Made by a program: the position numbers and the translations under genes. Source: Pseudopyrenochaeta lycopersici (taxonomy: Eukaryota > Ascomycota > Dothideomycetes > Pleosporales > Pseudopyrenochaetaceae). Taken from it: a stretch of 64,000 nt of DNA. The stretch's first letter is position 1. The number at the start of each line of letters is the position of its first letter. The DNA is taken from contig NHZP01000035.1 of NCBI GenBank assembly GCA_003313425.1, positions 248,001 through 312,000 on the forward strand, in the 5' to 3' direction. The notes beneath the pieces were generated by a model. The model was given only the letters and a program-made list of their open reading frames with translations. It had not been told where the DNA came from and ran no database searches. Below are positions 1 to 12,116 of this stretch, one piece after another.

Positions 1-3000
1 TCCCAGGCATTGGCCGCTCGACAGGCCATCTCAAGCTCCGCATCGGACACTTCGACGGCGTCGGTGCCCTGCGTGATGTTTTCGCGCACTGATCCGGGAA
101 ACAAGGATGGTTCCTGTTGAACGAGGGACACGTTTTGGCGGTATCTTGTCGGGCTCATTACCTGCAGAGGCCGCGAGTCGATGACGATGCTGCCACTCGT
201 CGGGTCGTAAAAGCGCTCGAGCAGGGCGATCATGGTACTCTTGCCGCACCCTGACGCGCCAACGAATGCTACAAACTCGCCTCGTCGGATCTGTCGCAGT
301 TTTAGTCATCTTTCATCTCAACTTCTTCCAATCTTGCGAGTAGTACTTACTGTCATGGAGACGCCCTTCAGAACCCGGCTGTCTGGAGCGAGCGGGTAGG
401 AAAATTGCAAATTGTTCAGTTCATACGTCTTGCAGCCCTCCATCGGTCCGACGTCCTTGTTGTCATCAGTCTCCATTATGGTCGGTTGCAACTCAGAAAG
501 CCAGAAGAAATAATTTGCTGCCTGGTGACCGTTGGAGAAACCTGCGCAAGCGATATTAGGAGGTTTCTTCGTGCGACGGTCGGGCCGGTATACTCACTAC
601 CAGCAAAGCTGAACAGGGTCCCGGCGGACGTGCCGGAGAAGAAGATGGCCATGAACGAGACTATGAATTGGTAAAAGTTGATTACGCCATCGGTGACCAG
701 CTTTGATCCCCACCTTCTGAGCGTCAGCCTTTGATTGCCTGAATGTCGGCGATTACGCGAATACGTACCAAAAGCCCAGTGCAAGGACAAATTGCTCAAC
801 AGCTTGTGTGAACGAAAAGTAAATCATGACATGGAACAACTGGGGCGTGCAATTGCGGATGGAGGCATCGAGCTCCTTCGTATACCTTTGCAAAACATCC
901 TCTTCGATGGCGAGGGAAGACACAGTCCGAATGGCCAGGACCGTTTCCGATGCCAACGACGCGCTTTGATTGAAAGATTTATTGATGATGATGTTCAAAC
1001 GCGTCTCCAACTTGATCCGTAACCATCCGGACAGCAGGAGAGGGGGGAGGCCGACGAAGATGCCAACGACTGCCACTTTCCAGGCCACAACGAGTGAAAG
1101 AATGCAGCATGCGACGACGCTGATAATTGAAATTATGGAGAAGGATATGTTGATTCCCATCAGCTCGAGTACGGCCTGTGGATTAGTATCAAGCCTGGCG
1201 GCCATAGCGCCAACAGTGTTTTCTGGGCGGTCAAAGAAGCGCAGGTCCTGGCGGAGCAAGGATCTCATCATATTGGAGCGTACTCTGACGCTCAATGTCT
1301 GGTAGATGACACGGTCAGTGGCCGACGCAAATACTTCCGGATCCGAGATAGACGCCTACATTCGCAATGACATTCATGGCCCAGCCCAGAGCGTAGTAGC
1401 ATAAGAGGCAGCCCAGAGAAAGAACAAGCAGCATCAAAGCAAGAAAATTAGCCTCTGCAGTAGGGTCATCAACTCCAATTATATCCACAAGCTTGCCTAG
1501 TAGCAAGGTTTGGCCTGGATTAACCGCAGCTGTCATATCGTTAGCGATCGCTGCGCCAGCATATTACGGGAGCTCCGCCCAATACATACCTCCTGCTACG
1601 CACGCAGCTCCCGCCAAGATGTACCACAAGTGTAGTTCAGGAGTTGATCGCGCTAGCCTCCAAATACTCTGGAGTAATCCAATCTGTTTAAATGCCCGAA
1701 AATCTTCTCGTTTGCCAAGCATACTGAGGTGATGTGCTTCCGTAGTCTGCAGCCTTTTGAGGGAGGCAACTTTTTCGATAGGGATATCGTGGTCTTCATC
1801 TCGTTCCGGTTTTTGGCCCCTAACGTCTTCCAGGTCCTGGATTGACGGTGACAGGCTCTGCGCTTTGACGAGTCTGGTGTAAATGCCATTGCGGTCTAGC
1901 AGCTCCGTATGTGTACCCTGCTCAGCTATCTCGCCTTTGGACATGACTACAATATTATCAGCATTGCAGATGGTAGAGAGCTTGTGTGCGATAACGATTG
2001 TTGTGCGATCCCGTGAAGCATTGTCGAGGGCTTTTTGCACGACGGCTTCGGCGTTAGGGTCAAGGGCACTGGTAGCTTCGTCTAGTAAGAGGACACGGGG
2101 CTCCGAAATCACACTGCGGGCAATAGCGATCCTCTGCTTCTGACCACCGGAGAGTAGCCCGCCCCGCTCGCCGACACATGTGTCGTATCGATCGGGGAGC
2201 TGCATGATAAAGTCGTGCGCAAAAGCCAGCTTTGCGGCATCGATGACGCGGGCCATACGTTTTTCTCGGGGCTCGTGCTGCCATTTAGTGGCGATGAGGC
2301 CGTGGGCAATGTTATCAAAGATGGTGCCGTTGAAGAGCACAGGTTCCTGGATCTGTCAGTCTATCGGCTGAATGCCCAGCTCGAACAGCAGTATTTACCT
2401 GCTGGACCAGTCGAATGTGTGTTCGAAGCCATGTCAAATTCAAGGTTTCGGTGGCCTGGCCATTAATTCTGATCTGTCCCGATGTTGGATGATACCAACG
2501 CTCGAGAAGGCCAATGATGGTACTCTTGCCTGAGCCGCTGGGCCCCTAAGACAACATCAGCTACCTTCTAGAGTTACCATAAACACCACGGAGAGAGCTT
2601 ACCACGAGGGCAGTAACCTTGCCAGCAGGGATTGTGAGCGAGAAGTTGTGCAGAACGATGGTGTCGGGGCGCATTGGGTAACTAAACTCAACAGATTCGA
2701 GCTCAATGTCGCCCGTCAAAGCGGTAGGCTGCACGCCGGAGGGTTCGAGTGCGTCAATCTTGGACTCTCTATCAATGAGCTTGAACAAATCGACCGCAGC
2801 AGACGCGGCCCGCCCGAAAGTGACAAAGTTGGGCCCCGTCAGCATAATTGTGGACGCGGCGATAATAACAGAAAAAAATACGCTATCAGTTCGTAAGTGA
2901 GTCAAGCTTGAACACCAATTGCTCAGGGAGGATGTGGAACATACGTGAAGACAGTGCCGAGATTGGCTTCGCCGCGGACGATCATCTTGAAGCCTTGCCA

Positions 3001-4027
3001 GAAAGCAAGGCCCATGCCTGCATAGATGACGAAGTATTGGCCACCAAATATGAGTCCGGACAACTTGCTTCGCTTGTACCCGAGCTTCAGAGCCGTGTCT
3101 AGGAACACGTTGTACCTTGCCAGGGTCTTAGTCTGGAGACTGAAGGCCTTGATGGTCCGTACCCCGCTCAGGACGTTCTCAGCGTAGCTCGCAGCATCCG
3201 CATAGACTTTGAACACCCTGCCGTTGTTGATGGCATCATACGCACCGACTCCACCGACTAGTAGAATGACGGCCGGAACGATGCCGATCAGGATCAAGGT
3301 GAGTTTCCATTGGGCAATGAAGGCAATAACGAAGGCCGCAATAAAGGTGGCCACTGACTGCACGAACAAACCAAGCTTCTCAGAAATGCCCGACAGGATC
3401 ATGAGGCCGTTTGAAGTTGCTTGCGTGGAGATTGACCCAGAGATACCTTGGTCGTAGTAGCCGATCTCTTGACAGAGAGCCGCTCGCAGGTAGTCGTGCT
3501 GGATAGCCCTGACCAGGTGATACGCAACATACGTCATGAGAGAGCCATAGACATAGATGCAAACCAGTCTAACAACGCCGATGTAGACAAAGTATAGACT
3601 GGAGACCCGATAATCAGTGTTTTGAAGCCCATTCTTAGAGGAGAGTAAGATTCTGCGTACGCTGTGGTGCTCACGGCGCTCATGTAGCTATCAGAGAGGC
3701 CCTCGGTACTAACACTGCCAAGCAATCGGATGAACTTGCCCATAACCACGTTGACCATGGCCTGAGCGACACCTGCAGCAATTGCGGCTGTGATCGAGAT
3801 CCCCAACAGAAGGCGTTGACTCGGCGTGGCATATGTGAATGTCCTCTGCGGGCATACGTGGATTAGCGATGACTGTGTCGACCCTGCAGAAAGTGCAAAC
3901 TCTCAGGCCGTGGAAAACTCACAAAGAAGGCAGCAGATGCCGAGAGCGTCCTTTCCTCGACCACAGGAGGCGCCTCGTCTGAAGCGGCAGGAGTTTGGAC
4001 CGTACCGTGCTGCTGCTTTTCTGACAT
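1..4027 (-). CDS. ABC-B (P-glycoprotein/MDR type) full transporter, 3' end outside window
   Basis: This is a full-size ABC exporter (TMD-NBD-TMD-NBD) of the plasma membrane, probably pumping hydrophobic compounds. Eleven exons can be joined with consistent phase: 4027-3923, 3845-3661, 3598-2945, 2882-2603, 2545-2399, 2352-1590, 1529-1360, 1298-769, 713-598, 541-351 and 290-1. They give about 1143 residues of an expected ~1300. NBD1 has Walker A GPSGSGKST (residues 409-417), a Q-loop (LVQQ), the SGGQ signature (525-528) and Walker B LLLDEATSALD. NBD2 has Walker A GASGCGKST (1058-1066) and LVQQEP, but its signature, Walker B and H-loop lie beyond base 1. The N-terminal 35 residues are soluble and come before the first membrane segment. 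The start is the first ATG in frame with exon 2. The gene diverges from a Zn2Cys6 regulator. The substrate is not predictable from sequence. Confidence 0.93.
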
Positions 4028-4623
4028 GATGGTCTGTTAAATAGCAATAAGAAAGACAGGTAAGTCTTTGTAGTGACAAAAGAATTAGGCTAGGAGAGAT
4101 GAACACCTCAAGGAACGAAAGGAGCGAGATACGTTGCTCTAGGGGTGTACGGTAGGAAGGAAAGATGAAGTGACAGCAATGCGGCTGCGGCGCTGCTTAA
4201 GTCTCGAGTTTTGGAACTGGTGGCCATGTCGCCGCGCTTTGAACTTGAACTGGAACGAAAGCATCCAGCGCGTGTTAATCTGCGCTTGGTGGAGCGACGG
4301 ACATGGAGAGGGCCGCAGGCCGCAGCACAAAAGGACGGAAATTTTATGGGGTGCGGGTCCCTAGCAGCCCGCATATCCGCTCTAGCAAGCACGTGATGGC
4401 CACGGCCGGGGCTGCATCGGCAGCGTTATTCCGCTCCTTCACGTCGCCCTTGCGGATCACTCAGCTTCATTGCCCGAAAACGTCGCAACTGGCTGGCAAA
4501 CGGACCTTTGGGACACGCGACTTATCGCTCGGGGACTTCAATTGTACCGTGCGTAGCTGGCCTGCGACCTCTCGTTCGCGCCTCACACAGGTCGCCCTCC
4601 CCTCTGCCGCCGCCGCCACCAGC
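4028..4623. promoter_or_regulatory. Shared upstream region of divergent ABC transporter and Zn2Cys6 regulator
   Basis: The 596 bases lie between the two divergent start codons. In-frame ATGs upstream of the regulator (4303, 4396) make a longer N-terminus possible, but that extension has no recognisable domain. A pyrimidine-rich stretch followed by CCGCCACCAGC directly precedes the chosen ATG at 4624. Paired CGG/CCG half-sites for the regulator would be expected here; I did not find a convincing spaced pair. Confidence 0.5.
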
Positions 4624-7209
4624 ATGACTCGACAGTCGGCATCAGGAGCTGGGAAGCTGGGCGATGAGGAGGTTTTCCCCGAACATGATGAAATCTGCAG
4701 CGATGAAGAGAATGACACTACACATGATTTCGAGGGTCCATCTGTCTCGAAAGTCGCTGTACGTCTGGGCTCCAAAGGTATCCTGGCACCCTTAAACAAC
4801 AGTGAGCTAATCGGAACCATCAGTGCGAGCGATGCCGCAGACGCAAAGTGAGTTTGCTTGGGCCAAAGCGAACACAACCAGTTATTTAGGATGCTGACAT
4901 GTTTGCTTCCAGATTAAATGCGACCGCCATAACCCTTGTGGCCAATGCCTTCGAGCATCATCCAAGTGTTCATTCCCGGAGCCGCAGAAACGAGCAAGGC
5001 GACAGAGGGTCTTGATCTCAAGCTTGTAGTATGTGGCCTACTGATGGCTTGGTTTGAGCTTGAGCTTAGTGTTGAGATTTGACGTTTATCAGTGAAAGCA
5101 GGATTGAGCACATAACACAAAAGATTGACGACTTGGTTCGCCTTATGCAGCGGCTCGACATCCCGCCCAACGAAAGGCTGCCTCCGCTCAGTGGCAAAAG
5201 CATTGAGTTATGTGAAGCTGAGAACCCATTACGACCAACTCAGTCATCTGGTCCTGATCACGAGGGCATTGACACTTCTCTTCTCGTAAAGGCACTTCGG
5301 GTGGCCAACTTGGTCGAGACAGCCCTAGATCATCGGGTTTTTGGAGATGACTCGCGGGCCACTGCTGAGATCCGGTTGTCTCGCCAGACTTTGCAAGCTG
5401 TCTTAGACTCGCAAGGCCGGCACGGCACCAGGCCCGATGAAGGTCCGCCGTTTGCAAGGTCTCTGCCGCCTGGCATGACCTTCAGAGATCTACCTGTACC
5501 ACCTATAGAAAAAGTCATGACTTGCCTGAGAATGGTTCAAGGTGCGTTCGTGGTTAGATGATTCTTACCCGGTCTAGAATTAACTTAACTTACGAATGCT
5601 TTAGACCGCGATATCACAACCGTCCCCTGGCTGGGAGAGACGAAGTCATTCGGCGATTTCACCCTGATTCTCGTTAAGGTCTGTTCTCCTGGTCCCGTCA
5701 CTGATGTCGAGCTCATCATCTCCCTTTCCGGTCTGTATTGGATGTTCACGGAATGCGCGAGGTGGGCGTCGCCTGAGGCCGAAAACGATCTCAAGGAACA
5801 AGCAAGAGTATGTCAGAGCAGCCTTGAGGTGATCTTGTCGATGCTGAATTTCTGGTTACCGACGACGGTTGACGCCACTCTGGCCATGAATTTAGCGGTA
5901 AGAAAAGATTTCCCTACATACCGCGCTACCTTTCCGGCCCATGATGCTGACGTGCAAGTATTCAATCATGTAGGCTTTGTTTTGTTATCATAAAGGCAAA
6001 ATATACGCCTGTTGGACGTTCGTTAACAAAGCGGTCATGCTAGCCAAAGCATTGGGCCTGCACATGGCCGCCTCAGCGCCAGGGCTTGCTTCTGAAGAAC
6101 AACATCGACGATTCTGTCTATTTTGGTCAATATATTGCCTTGAGAGAAGCACGGCGCTCAGGCTCGCACGTCCTTCGGCGATTCGTGACCAGCATGTCAC
6201 GATACCCAAACCGGACACGTATCCTCCAGTACAAGGCCTCGTCTCCAGCAGGCAAAGTCTGATAGATGGCGTCGAAATGTCAAGAATCTATGGCTGCGCA
6301 TACGATGACTTGTTCAGTCCGAGCGCATTGCAGCTGCCTGCAGCATATCGAACTACCCGCGGTCAAGCCATCGCAGCAGAGTGGCGTGCCCTTGTCGCTT
6401 CAAAGGAATCGCACATGGCATGTTGAGCCCTATCATCCGTATCGGTATTTGCTGACTTGGTTGCCCAGGCACGGTGGACTAAAGACTCGCATGGCACGAT
6501 TGGGGAAATCATGCCAGTTGAATTCGCTCAGCACGCCATCAGAGCAACCGACTATTTGCTTCTTACGGTCATCTACCGCGTCGCACTCAGCCACTCATCA
6601 GCCTTGGCCTCTGCTGAATGTACGGCTGCTGCTCGTATAAGCCTCCGTGAGCACACTACGTGCATTACACTGCTCGTCAGCTGTGATTATGATTCTGCTT
6701 TGTTCGAGTTGTGGGCTAAAGGTGGATTAATTCTCTTCCCATTCCTGCCTTTCGACATCATTTTCTGCAGCGTTATTGAGACTGGCAATCTGGCTGACCT
6801 AGAAGGCCTGAAGGCGCTTGTGGATGCCCTAGAGCTTCTTTCACAAAAGCCGGATTACATCTCATGCGCAAAGCAGCTTCAGATTTTTCGGGCACTTTAC
6901 ACTGTGGCCGTGGTGCATAACGAGGTTCGGAGTCAGTCGCAGCTCGGAGCTCATCCGCCCAGCTTGATGCCGGGCAGCTCGACGCACGCAGCGCTGGCGC
7001 GATTTGCGTCTACACCGGCTTGGCTTCCTTCAAGAACTGTTCACAATGGACCGTTGACTGAGGACCTCAATCTACCGCCTTTACCCCACGTCCCGGGAAG
7101 CCAGTCATGGACCGACTTTGGCGGCATGGACCTCGATCCCCTCGGTACACAATTGGCATACTGGATCCAGGAGTCCAGCGAAGCTCTTGACTGCTTTGGC
7201 GGGACGTAG
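4624..7209 (+). CDS. Zn2Cys6 fungal transcription factor (fungal_trans type)
   Basis: This is a nuclear transcription regulator of about 733 residues. Exons are 4624-4758, 4824-4847, 4913-5028, 5093-5541, 5605-5897, 5974-6417 and 6469-7209. The binuclear zinc cluster C46-X2-C49-X6-C56-X5-C62-X2-C65-X6-C72 is split by two introns and followed by a basic stretch. A heptad-like linker (IEHITQKIDDLVRLMQRL) probably dimerises. A fungal_trans-type middle region follows (around LFCYHKGKIYACWTFVNKA), then a C-terminal part that also looks typical of the family. The sixth intron (6418-6468) seems to use a GC-AG donor; a weaker phase-0 GT donor lies 30 bases upstream. Divergent pairing with the ABC exporter suggests that it controls the exporter (inference). 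The start could be further upstream at 4303 or 4396. Confidence 0.88.
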
Positions 7210-7579
7210 CATTGTGTTCCGACTAGGCGCAATATCCGGGTGGCCGCTCACGCACCATTGTCATTGTCCCACGCGCTCGAAATGGCTGTCTTTGGCGAGA
7301 ACGAAGTCCGGTTAGTCCTCCACACTCAGTCTGCAACATAATGGGCAAATGGAAACATCTTGTGCAGCTATAATTAGAGCTGATGATATGTCATGTATGC
7401 TTGGAAAGGCTAAGTTGGTAGCACCATGCTTTTCACTGTGTCAATGTCGAGGGGAACCGCGCATGCTCGTATACACATGCCTTGTCAGACCATGCCCAAG
7501 CTTGCAGGAAGTCCTTAGCGAGAGAGTAGAGCTATCTGCAACCGCTACTAACGATGTGTCGGGCTCTGTGACGCCAAGT
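7210..7579. other. Intergenic, 3' flank of the regulator
   Basis: I see no supported gene here. Composition is still that of ordinary host DNA, before the AT-rich island that starts near 7.9 kb. Confidence 0.5.
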
Positions 7580-7888
7580 CTAGTACTCGACAACCTTCAT
7601 CCTCTTCCTTACCGCCTCCAGCAACTCCTCCTTGATTAATCCCATGCCCACTAAATTTCTCCAGATAAACATGGTCCTATCCTGAGCAAATGCTAGGTAG
7701 TCAAATTCCTCATTGTCCTGTGATTTAAACAGGTCAGCATCCTGGCCCAGCTCCAGTTTGGCCTCACCCTGGAGCTCCAACTCCTTGGGACGAACAGTCA
7801 GGATCTTCTGCTCCTCCTTAAGCAAGCCAGTATCCGATAAATTGATGTCTAGTTTTGATGACGCTAGTCGTCGTTCTGTCATCGTCAT
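7580..7888 (-). CDS. Unrecognised short protein or gene fragment at the island edge
   Basis: An open frame of 102 residues starts at ATG 7888 and stays open 16 codons further upstream, to a possible acceptor (AG at 7938-7937). It could therefore be the last exon of a gene whose upstream part was lost into the repeat island. The product is charged (rich in K, E, D and L), has no signal peptide or membrane segment, and ends in a basic helix-like stretch (EAVRKRMKVVEY). I do not recognise a family. The sequence shows no RIP-type stops, unlike the DNA immediately to its right. Chance openness cannot be excluded. Confidence 0.33.
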   Translation of the reverse strand: MTMTERRLASSKLDINLSDTGLLKEEQKILTVRPKELELQGEAKLELGQDADLFKSQDNEEFDYLAFAQDRTMFIWRNLVGMGLIKEELLEAVRKRMKVVEY

Positions 7889-7936
7889 TTTTTGCCCTTC
7901 AATTAAGACCCCCTGTCTATTCTCGACATCGCGAGT

Positions 7937-8397
7937 CTGTTAAACGCTCGGATGGCTGCAAATGAAGTTAAGATGTTAAATATTATAGCGCTTAGAGTAT
8001 TAGGTCAATTTAAGACAAGGACGTGAATCCCGGGAGTTTTGCTAATTAAAAGTGACACCCTTCCATCTAGTCTAGCATAGGTAGGATTAGAGCTATATAC
8101 TATCGGAGGCTTATAGATTTGTAGAAGATTATAAAAAGATTTAATATGTGTAAGACACAGCGCTGTGCACATGTGGTTGCGAGGGTCCGAAGGTCCGATC
8201 TGCGAGGTGTCTCGCCACACGGTGTCTCGCTACGCAGTGGGTGACGTTACTAGTACTATCTAGTATATACTATTACTTAAAGCTAAACTATTAAAATTAA
8301 AGCCTTTATTTAGTACTATAAGAGTATACTCTACATATTACTAAAATATAGCTATTTTACTTTTAAATTTACTATATAGTTAAGAAATAAAGCTTTT
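7937..8397. other. Left border of AT-rich repeat island
   Basis: Composition changes here from ordinary host DNA to TA-dominated sequence poor in CpA and TpG. A short duplicated motif (GGTGTCTCGC, at 8197 and 8221) is present. No coding sequence is supported. The DNA is probably older degraded repeat into which the later elements inserted. Confidence 0.55.
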
Positions 8398-8624
8398 TGT
8401 GGGTAGAACTTCCTCTGCAGCTGCAGCGTGCGGTAAGTTATCGTGTATGTAGTAGGTATCTGTATTCGTGGTAATTATTCTCTGTTGTTCTACTCACAGT
8501 TAAGGAGAGTTCTTATATAGGGGGTACAGAGCTTTGGCCTTAGTGCCCAAAGCTTCTGTTGTCATGTGATGGCGCGCGACAGCTTAACGTCGCGCGTACC
8601 AACCTCATGCATTACGTACGGACA
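8398..8624. repeat. Solo LTR (227 bp) with 5 bp target-site duplication
   Basis: The segment begins TGTGGGTAG and ends TACGGACA (TG...CA). It is flanked on both sides by the perfect 5-mer CTTTT (8393-8397 and 8625-8629). It is far richer in G+C than its surroundings and contains a TATATA-like stretch (TCTTATATAGGGGG), as a U3 promoter would. No internal region or second LTR lies nearby, so it reads as a solo LTR left by recombination. It is not similar to the LTRs of the two larger elements here. Confidence 0.72.
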
Positions 8625-8769
8625 CTTTTATTTATTAACTTTACTTAATAAAATATTAAGTTACTTTTATAGTATAATAAGCTTAAATATTTAAGTACTA
8701 TACTTAGTATAAAATCTTTTTTTATTTATTTATAGCTTAATAAAGCTTTAAATAAAATATATAAACTTT

Positions 8770-9220
8770 TGTGAAGAATCTTAAAAGCTATCGGTGAGGA
8801 TAACCAATAAGATCGCAAGGTTGGTTCTCCGGGATAGAGTGAGGGACTAGATAGAAGGGGGTTTAATACTAAGATAGTAAGAGGGCGCTTCTATAAAGAG
8901 TACTAAAGGTTAAGAATAATTAGTATTGCTATTACTATACTATAGAGTATAATATTAAGTTAAACATAATAAGCTATAAGGGTTTATTACTGTGATCTAT
9001 TATATAGGTTATCCTATAGGATCCTACAGATCCTACTATAGGTTTCCTAGGACCTTATAGGTTCTGTAGGATACACGCAGTGTCCTAGAGAATCCTATAG
9101 AGGCTAATACTAAGCTTCCTAAGACACTAGTTCTTACTAGGCTAGCGCATTTATTATAGCTCTAGACTACAAGTAAGTCCTTTTTAAGCTGTGCGTCCCC
9201 TCGTTCCTTAGATCGTAACA
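8770..9220 (-). repeat. Gypsy LTR (left; 3' LTR of the minus-strand element)
   Basis: It aligns end to end, without gaps, to 20698-21148. Reading by eye I find about 34 differences and all are transitions. In the first ~120 bases this copy keeps the C/G state; in the last ~250 bases the other copy does. Confidence 0.88.
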
Positions 9221-9492
9221 CTATCCCCTCCTCCTATTATTTATGTCCCTATAAACTAACTAATAGGTTCTAAGAGTACTCTATAACGTTATAACCTTAG
9301 AGATTAAATTAATTATATTAGCTAATTAGCTATAGTTGCCTGCGGTTATTACGCAAAGTAGGGTTAGAAGTGCTAGATATTATTGTTAAAGAAAGAGTAT
9401 AGTAATTACTATTATAATAGTAATAAGCTTTATAAACTAGTTAACATTCTGTTACTAAACTATTCTAAGCTAAATAAGGAGATATATTGTTT

Positions 9493-9870
9493 AGAAGCTT
9501 AAGAGGCAGAGGCTGAGGCAGCGGAGGAGAAGGCGCTGAACGCGTTGCTAGCCGCTCGTTCTAAACGCAGTTATTTACGTAAATAAAAGGAGTTTCTTTA
9601 GAGGCGTAAGCAAAGTCTAGTAGATGCCTTAGGTTAGTACGTAGAAGAGATTAAGGCTCTTAAGGCGGCAGAAGCGTTAGGGTAGGAGATTGCTAATCTT
9701 AAGGAAGGTCTTATGCTGGGCACTCTAGCTCTAGATTAGAGCGTATTTATGCTAATACAGCTAGAAGAAGGCAATCCTCTTCCTAAAGTAGCTAACTTTA
9801 GGAGTAGTAGTAGTTCTACTGTTCCCTCTTCCTAGGTTAGTTATAGTTCTAGTACCTAAGTTCTTTTCGT
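9493..9870 (+). pseudogene. Remnant of an Ala/Glu-rich coiled-coil ORF, antisense inside the Gypsy element
   Basis: Read on the plus strand, opposite to pol, this stretch keeps one coherent frame. It encodes an acidic, alanine-rich coiled coil (EAEAEAAEEKALNALLAARS), then a basic Leu/Lys/Arg-rich helix and a Ser-rich tail. It is interrupted only by TAA/TAG codons at places where Gln fits, as expected from C-to-T change at CAA/CAG. G+C is higher than in the rest of the element. Short acidic coiled-coil proteins of this kind are often annotated beside fungal Gypsy elements (from memory, not searched). Function unknown. Confidence 0.5.
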
Positions 9871-11870
9871 TCCTTATCGCGGTAGTATTCGCTAATTTAT
9901 TCCTTACAGTTCCTTAAGTTAGATTTAGGTTCCTATATATTTTCTAAATCTAAGTAGCCCTTCTACTTTATAAGGTACTTTCTTTCCCTATATTATCCCT
10001 TCGTAATCTTAGGGCGTTCTTTACTAAGAATTCTCTTAACTTTATACTCTATTTCTTCTTTAGTCTCGTACCTAAATATTTTTTATAGTAGTGTTACTAG
10101 GTTAGCTGGTTCTAACTTAGAGATATAGAAGCGTAGGTAGATCTTTGCATCTAGTAGTAGCTTAAGTATATAATTTATAAGTCTATTTCGTTCTTTAACT
10201 AAAAATAGTCTAACCTTAACATAATTAAGTCCCTTACTTAGTTACTTATTACGTAGATTTTTTATAAGTAAGTATACTTTATCCCCCTTCTTTAGCTAAA
10301 GTGCTATTTTTCTTTTCTTATTCTAGTAGGAAATACTGTTATATTACGCTTTCTTAAGGTTCTCTTAGAGTTATTTGTGTATTTTCTTTATTTCTTTAGC
10401 TATTTTTATAGCTGCTTTAGCTTTTCTGCTAGGATATGATTTTATAAAGAGATTAGGGTGTCTCCTATAGTTAGTAAAGAATAGTATCTTTCTAGTTAAT
10501 TCTAATAATTTATTATTATAAGCTAGTTGTGCTATTAGTAGTAATAAAACCTAATTATTTTATTATTAGTTACTATAAATCCTTAGGTAGGTTTTTATTA
10601 TCCTATTTATTCTTTCTGTCTATCTGTCTATTTGTAGGTAATAGGCTGTTAATAATTTTCTTTTTATCCCTATCGCAGCCATTAATGTGGACTAAAAGTT
10701 AGATGTGAAGAGCTTATCTCTATTACTAATAATAGACTTAGGTATACCGTGATATTGTATTAATCTGTCTAGAATAATAAACACTAGTTATTCTGTATTA
10801 TAGTTGTTTCTAAATAGTATTATTTCTGCTGCTTTTATAAACCTACAGACTATATTAAAGATAGCATTATACTTAATTCTTATCGCGGGATCTTTAGATA
10901 GTAGTAACCCTATTACAAAGTCTATAGAAATGTCTGCCTAAGGTTTATTAGGTAGCTCTATAGCTTACATTTCTCTGTAGAGTACGTAGGTACTATGTTT
11001 ATTCTTATAATAGTCTGCGTATTTTTTAATAAACTATTTAACCTTAGCCTTTATATTCTTAAAGCTGTAGTGTTACTATATAAGTTCTATTATTCTCTTA
11101 ATTCCTAGGTAACTATATACTAGGTTATTATAGTGTTATTAGATAATTACTTCTTACAATTCCTTAGGTACTTTAGACGTAATTATTATAGTATTATTTA
11201 ATAACTTATTAGGTCCTAAGGTTCCGTCCTAGTTTACTTAAAGGATAGTATTATTAACTATTGCTTTTATTCCTACGATGTCTAATCTGCGGCTGAGCGC
11301 GTCTACTCTGCTGTTATCCTTTCCTAGCGTATATATAATCTTAAACTTATATTATCCTAATATTTTAGCCTATCTAACCTGTCTTTAGTTTAAGGTCTTA
11401 GTAGTAGTAAAATTAACTAAGTTCTTATAATCTGTAAATATTATAAGATCTAAGTAGCTTTCTATATAGATCTGCTAATAGTTAAGGGCGTTAATAACTG
11501 CTATAAGTTCTTTGTCGTGCACGTCGTAGCGTTCCTTAGGGTCTATAAATTTTCTAGAGTAGTAGGTAATTAGGTACTATTTCCTATTACGTTCTTATTT
11601 TACTATTATACCTAGTGCAAGGTCTAAGGCATCTATTTTAAACTGTAAGGGTTCTCCTATTTAGAATATAATTAGCACTAGTAGTATAATATAAGCTTCC
11701 TTAAGCATCTAGAATGCTTTCTTTTATTTATTTCCCTATTCCTATTTTATATCCTTCCTTATAAGTTTAGTAAGTAAGATAGATTTTTTAGAAAAGTCCT
11801 TAATAAATTATTAGTTAAAGTTAATAAATCCTATAAATAACTATATATCTTTAACTATTTTAGGTTCGGG

Positions 11871-12116
11871 CTATTCTTTTACTACTCTTATTTTTTCTTC
11901 GCTTATCTTTACTCTATATACACCTACTATATATCTTAAGAATTTAACTTCTTCCTTATAGAACTCGTATTTCTTAAGTTTAAGCAGTAAACTAAATCTT
12001 CCTAAGCAGGTAAGAACTGTTTTAATATACTTAATATATTCCTGTAGATTATTAGAGTATACTAGGATATTATTAAGGTATACGATAATAAATATATCTA
12101 GGTGTTCTCTTAACAC
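11871..12116 (-). pseudogene. Gypsy reverse transcriptase fragment
   Basis: An 81-codon stretch matches the RT palm and following region of Ty3/Gypsy elements: FIIVYLNNILVYSNN, then a connection-like stretch (YEFYKEEVKFLRYIVG). The catalytic YLDD motif reads YLNN; two Asp-to-Asn changes fit G-to-A mutation on the coding strand and would destroy polymerase activity. Stops bound the stretch on both sides. Confidence 0.85.

Noticed and set aside
1530..1551. Earlier acceptor for the sixth intron of the ABC gene (GCGCAG at 1551)
   Set aside because: It would make a 39 bp intron; the acceptor at 1530 gives 60 bp with a GCTAAC branch site in the same frame.
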